NCBI GenBank assembly: GCA_019915015.1
Contig: JAHBBC010000004.1
Coordinates: 1,550,001 to 1,614,000 of the forward strand
Origin: Auriscalpium vulgare
Lineage: Eukaryota > Basidiomycota > Agaricomycetes > Russulales > Auriscalpiaceae
Length of the DNA stretch: 64,000 bases
Direction of reading: 5' to 3'
The translations under genes were made by a program, and so were the position numbers. The notes under the pieces were generated by a model. That model had not been told where the DNA came from. It made no database searches and saw nothing but the letters and a program-made list of their open reading frames with translations. This document shows positions 58,930-64,000 of this stretch, one piece after another. The number at the start of each line of letters is the position of its first letter. Positions within the stretch are counted from its first letter, which is position 1.

Positions 58930-59190
58930 CATCGAGCATGAGCTCGAGTAAGTAAGGCAAGGTTTGGCCTTCCGGCAACCCACGTTAACGTGGGTACCTC
59001 TGTGTAGGGTGAGAGGTGAGAGACGGCTTCTAAGATGTGTTTGACGCACGCGCGAGGACATCTCGTCACTCATCCGGGTGTCTTCCTTCACGTCGCTCGC
59101 CATGCATGCCTTGACGTGGAGTGTGAGCAGATCGCTCCCCTTCACGTCGGCCTGGTCCGCGGCGCCATCGGCGCCTGGCATCGGGCTAAA
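58930..59190 (-). pseudogene. Decayed P450 fragment (exon 8 and start of exon 9)
   Basis: The minus strand reads GAADQADVKGSDLLTLHVKA and then CMASDVKEDTRMSDE, clearly the exon 8 sequence of the array ([19 protein letters not shown] in B). A small deletion then breaks the DEDVLAR frame. After an intron-like gap EVPTLTWVAGR continues where [11 protein letters not shown] is expected, and similarity ends. It is a relic of a fifth copy at the edge of the array. Confidence 0.75.
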
Positions 59191-59686
59191 GGTTCTGTAC
59201 TTTGAGCTCAGGGCAGTGGACGGCACAGGGAAAGATGGCTGAGATGCACCTGAAAACATGCTCGAGGTCACAGTTCATGTCGCCGATGTTCTGGAAGTCG
59301 AGCTGCAGATCTGGCAGGGCTCTGCTCGCGAGCACGCTAGAAAGCGAAGAACTCGATGAGGGAGGCGGCTGCTCGTGTCGCCAGCCGGCAAAGCGTACAG
59401 GTTTGACCGATCGTCCGAGTAGGTGACGGAGATGAAGAGATGCACGAGGGGCACGCGTGTCGCTGAAGTGCCGTGACAGCGCTGCGAAAGGAGTCGTGGA
59501 AGTCCTGGATAATCGAGCCATTGAGAATGCCTCGGTATACCGGCCCCCCGCCAGTCCTAATAACCAGTCCAGTAGCTGCGTCGGTGACGTAGGACGTCGC
59601 CGAGGACTATATCGCGTCCGTGATAAAGTTTCTGAGCCTTGAGGAGGAATGGATATCATCAACCCCAATTCGTTGCAGAACAACAT
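59190..59686 (-). other. Open frame with LRR-like flavour, fused to the P450 relic
   Basis: A 166-codon frame with LPDLQLDFQNIGDMNCDLEH and ISAIFPCAVHCPELKVQNL, which looks like part of an F-box/LRR-type protein. No F-box, start context or continuing exons are seen, and it abuts the P450 relic at 59190. Probably a second decayed fragment brought together by rearrangement; low confidence. Confidence 0.3.
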
Positions 59687-59909
59687 TTTCAGTCGCAGTC
59701 TTCAAATGGCGCCAATACAGATAAAGAAATCGCGTACTATGAGTCTGCAGGAGGGGGGCAAGATGTTGCAGATCAAAAGTGCAGACGAAGAACAGCGAAG
59801 AACAGCTTCAATGAACGCGCTCGGCAAATGCCGTGTACTCAGGAAACTTTCACTTTGCGTCGAGCTCTCGCCTTCATCCCTTTCTTGAACTCGAGCGAAA
59901 CCCAACAAT

Positions 59910-60961
59910 ATGGTTGTCGTTCAAACAGAGCCCAGCACCTCCGCGCCCGTACACAAAAATCGTCGCAAGCTCTCCAAGAAGAAGGCGCCCCGGATACCTG
60001 AAGATGACGCGGCAGAGCACGACGAGGAGATGGGCACTACTGCCCGCACCCCGGCAGGCCCTGACAAGCCGTCTGAAGACACTGCCGAAGATGACCATGC
60101 GCTCATGATAGACACAGACGATGTACCCCTGCCTCCGTCGTCTGCGCCGTCGTTTGGCCCTGTATCTGCCGCCGCCGCCGCCGGCCCCCTCAAATCGGAG
60201 ACGCGTCGCATAGCAATCCCACCGCATCGCATGACGCCGCTCAAGAAGGACTGGGTCAATATATTTGGACCGTTGACGGAGCTGCTGGGGCTGCAGGTGC
60301 GGATGAATGTGCAGCGCAAGAGCGTCGAGATCCGGGTGCGTGCCCCTTGTAACATTATTTTACGGCTTTGCTGAGACGCGGCATCCCCGATTTGCAGACA
60401 TCGAAACACACCAAGGAGGTCGGTGCGCTGCAGAAGGGCGCCGATTTCGTGAAGGCGTATGCCCTTGGCTTCGATGTCAATGTGCGTGTCTTTCGGTCCT
60501 CGTGCCTCGTGCACCTGCTGATACCCGTGTCCAGGACGCGATTGCCCTCCTCCGGCTAGACGATCTCTATCTCGACTCGTTCGAAATCAAGGACGTGAAG
60601 ACGCTCCACGGAGACCATCTATCTCGTGCCATCGGTGCGTCGTCTGATTTATTATGCCTTGCCATCCATCTTACGTCTCCTCTCGCAGGCCGCATCGCCG
60701 GCCAAGACGGCAAGACAAAATTCACCATCGAGAACGCCAGCCGCACGCGCATCATTCTCGCCGATACGTGAGCAGCCGGCCTCATCGCTTTCTCACTCGA
60801 GCTGACCATCGTCTCCCAGGAAAATTCACATTTTGGGCTCATTCCAGAACATAAAAGTTGCGCGAGACGCCATCGTGTCGCTCATCCTTGGATCGCCGCC
60901 AGGAAAGGTCTACGCGGGCCTGCGCACGGTCAGCAGCCGCATGCGACAGCGGGCGTTGTGA
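59910..60961 (+). CDS. PNO1: PNO1/Dim2 KH-domain ribosome-assembly factor
   Basis: Essential 40S ribosome biogenesis factor that binds the 3' end of 18S pre-rRNA in nucleolus and cytoplasm, with Nob1. Five exons (59910-60335, 60398-60481, 60535-60634, 60689-60767, 60820-60961) give 276 aa, the usual size. A Lys-rich and Asp/Ala-rich N-terminus is followed by the highly conserved core: [131 protein letters not shown] and [20 protein letters not shown]. All of it matches the eukaryotic family. Housekeeping gene. Confidence 0.96.
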
Positions 60962-62841
60962 TTGTACACGGAGGGTATGTACTTATGTCGTTGTAGAGTC
61001 TGCGCGGTGTATGCTGTCTGGGGTGACTATATCCATCCACTTGCAATTGATAGGGGATTCTGTGGCGCAAGGTCTCTATGCAGCTAGAGGTCTGTACTCT
61101 CCGAAAGGTCGCCTGTCATGTCTGTCCTGTCCCCCCACTCCACCGCGCTTGCATCTGCCATCGTGCGCAATTCACGGTCGAGTCCGAGCCTGAGCGCACC
61201 GCCCATGAGCTCAGCTAGCTGCTGTGTAGAGCCCACAGACTTCGGGCAGATGCTGTCACATTGATGGGTCCTTGCTTCAAGGCGTCGCAGAGCAGTCTCA
61301 CTGGCCTTGAAGATCTACGATACCGTCCATCGATACCGTCCACCACTTCTCTTTCCACCGCGACTTCTTGCCTATCTGACGCGCATTGAAAGGTTCGACC
61401 CCCTCTCGTGGTCGCTGCCAAGAGGTGGATGAGAGCAGCTGTGGGTTGCTTCCCACTGTCGAAGGCGGAGACACAACTCGGGTCTCCCGGGGCTACCTGC
61501 TCGTACGCGAGGCCTTGGCGGTGGGTGTGCGGAAAGATGCGGCGCCGAGCAAACCGCGCCAGAGCCAAGGCCCGCGTCCAGGTTATATTTGTCCTGAATG
61601 ACAAAAAGACGGGGACATGCCGGATTGACCGTGAGCGGGAACCGTTGCTATTTCGCGAAACTTCGGCATGTCGTGAATTCGGGGGAAGACTGCGTATGTG
61701 AGCGTCACTTGTGGGCGGGTGTATACACATCCCGCGACTGCGCTGATATGCCCGCCTCATATTAATCATGGTTGTCGACTCCAACGATAGCTATAGCCGA
61801 GAGAGCGCACAGCCATTGGCAGGGTAGTCGACGGGCGGCTGTTTGATGTGTCTTGCAGTCGTACTGCGCAGTGCGAAGCTAGGACTCCACGAAACCATCA
61901 CATGGCAAATCTTGCCTAGAGGCTAGATGTGTTGGCTCTGGCGAGATGAAAAAGGGACGCTAAGCGATCCCTGTACAGTGTACAGACTGTGGCCCGCTGT
62001 AGACTAGGCAGAGCAAGTTTGACAGTGGCGTTCTGATAAGACACAGAGACCATGAAGTTAAGCCACAAGACACGAGCTACTGAGTCTGAGCAATAGGGGA
62101 TGATAGTCACATATCAATCGTAGGACAGCTTCGCGGCATCAGTTTCAGGACAGAATTGGTGGGCACAGCGGGAAGGCTTGATCGTGATTCAGAAGTGAGA
62201 TAAAATAGAGCACGGAGAGCATACGCCACGTCGGGCTAGTCGTGAGTTTCGATACGAAAGTTTGATGTGCATACTATAGGGGCAGAAGAGACGGACACGC
62301 GGCATCCTCGCGTGTAGCGCCACGGCCACCGTGAGGGTCCCAAACACAAATACTCGGCACAGAAGAGCTAGAACTCGCGGTATTGTGCTATCAGAGCACG
62401 ATAGATGTCAGGAAATCACGATAGGTCGATCGGTGGACTGCACTGCACTGACAGCGGAGCGGTGGCCTGGCGGAAATCGGGTTGCCAGCGAGTTAGCGGA
62501 AATCAAATGGAACGGAATGTTGTGAAAGCTCCCAGACGGTGATCGATTTCCTTGTGTTTTCTGTGTGTTCCCAAATAACTCTGCAAGTCAGGTTGCCAGT
62601 GACTCTGAGTGGCAGTCTCATTGCGACGGTGGCAAGAGAAAGATTTGGCGGACCGCCGGCGGACCGGCTGCTCCCACGTCGTGACCGCATCTGGTCCACC
62701 CGCGTTGCCTTGGACATCCCAACGACCTCGACATCTCTCCACCCTCGTAACTCTTCCTGAACGAACGCATTGAAGCTCCTCTGAACCCCCCACATCTATT
62801 ACTCTAGACCCACTCACCACCCGAGTTCATCAAGCCCCGTC
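60962..62841. other. Intergenic, about 1.9 kb, no gene recognised
   Basis: Open frames up to 189 codons (61215-61784 minus) have no recognisable domain. The last 100 bases, C/T-rich, are the leader of the Rab gene. No RNA gene was seen. Confidence 0.4.

Positions 62842-64000
<1,159 letters not shown>

Overview
This window is nuclear DNA from a filamentous basidiomycete, most likely an Agaricomycete and possibly a wood-decay fungus. Almost every gene is split by 45-65 nt introns with CTGAC/CTAAC-like branch points. The gene families point the same way: a FunK1 kinase, DUF6534 membrane proteins, F-box-like/LRR proteins, a tandem P450 array, UbiA and plant-type O-methyltransferases. No sign of bacterial, organellar or viral DNA was seen. 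Species assignment is not possible from the sequence alone.

Layout. (1) 0.8-26.9 kb is accessory, metabolism-like DNA. It holds three paralogous O-methyltransferase genes (823-2631, 8202-9967, 25210-26992), a secreted repeat protein with a strict alternating dibasic pattern (4221-4859), a GNAT acetyltransferase (5719-6775), an LRR/F-box-like protein (10229-11518), a FunK1 kinase (13194-15343), an APH-type phosphotransferase (16580-17863), a complete UbiA prenyltransferase (18313-19636) and a P450 gene killed by one in-frame TAG (21651-23791). (2) 28.4-32 kb holds one intact DUF6534 membrane-protein gene facing a 5'-truncated copy; a third relic lies at 15.8-16.3 kb. (3) 32.6-36.9 kb holds a small single-pass membrane protein and an alpha-arrestin with a long repeat-bearing tail. 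(4) 38.1-46.1 kb is one large ZNFX1-type RNA helicase gene. (5) 46.3-59.2 kb is a tandem array of three intact P450 genes plus two decayed P450 pieces, interrupted by an F-box gene and a MYND-GNAT fusion gene. (6) 59.9-64 kb returns to housekeeping genes: the ribosome-assembly factor PNO1 and a Rab-family GTPase cut by the window end.

How the genes may work together. O-methyltransferases, UbiA and P450s are standard tailoring enzymes for prenylated or methylated aromatic metabolites, but no polyketide synthase, NRPS or terpene synthase is present, so any cluster is incomplete here. The most novel-looking item is the 4221-4859 gene: a signal peptide followed by near-identical 38-residue units in which RR pairs recur at exactly 18 and 20 residues. 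This is the layout of a Kex2-processed repeat (KEP) precursor. It has its own TATA box and sits behind a promoter module present in three diverged copies. Exon models below were built by hand from splice consensus, paralogue comparison and frame closure; they were not checked against RNA data.
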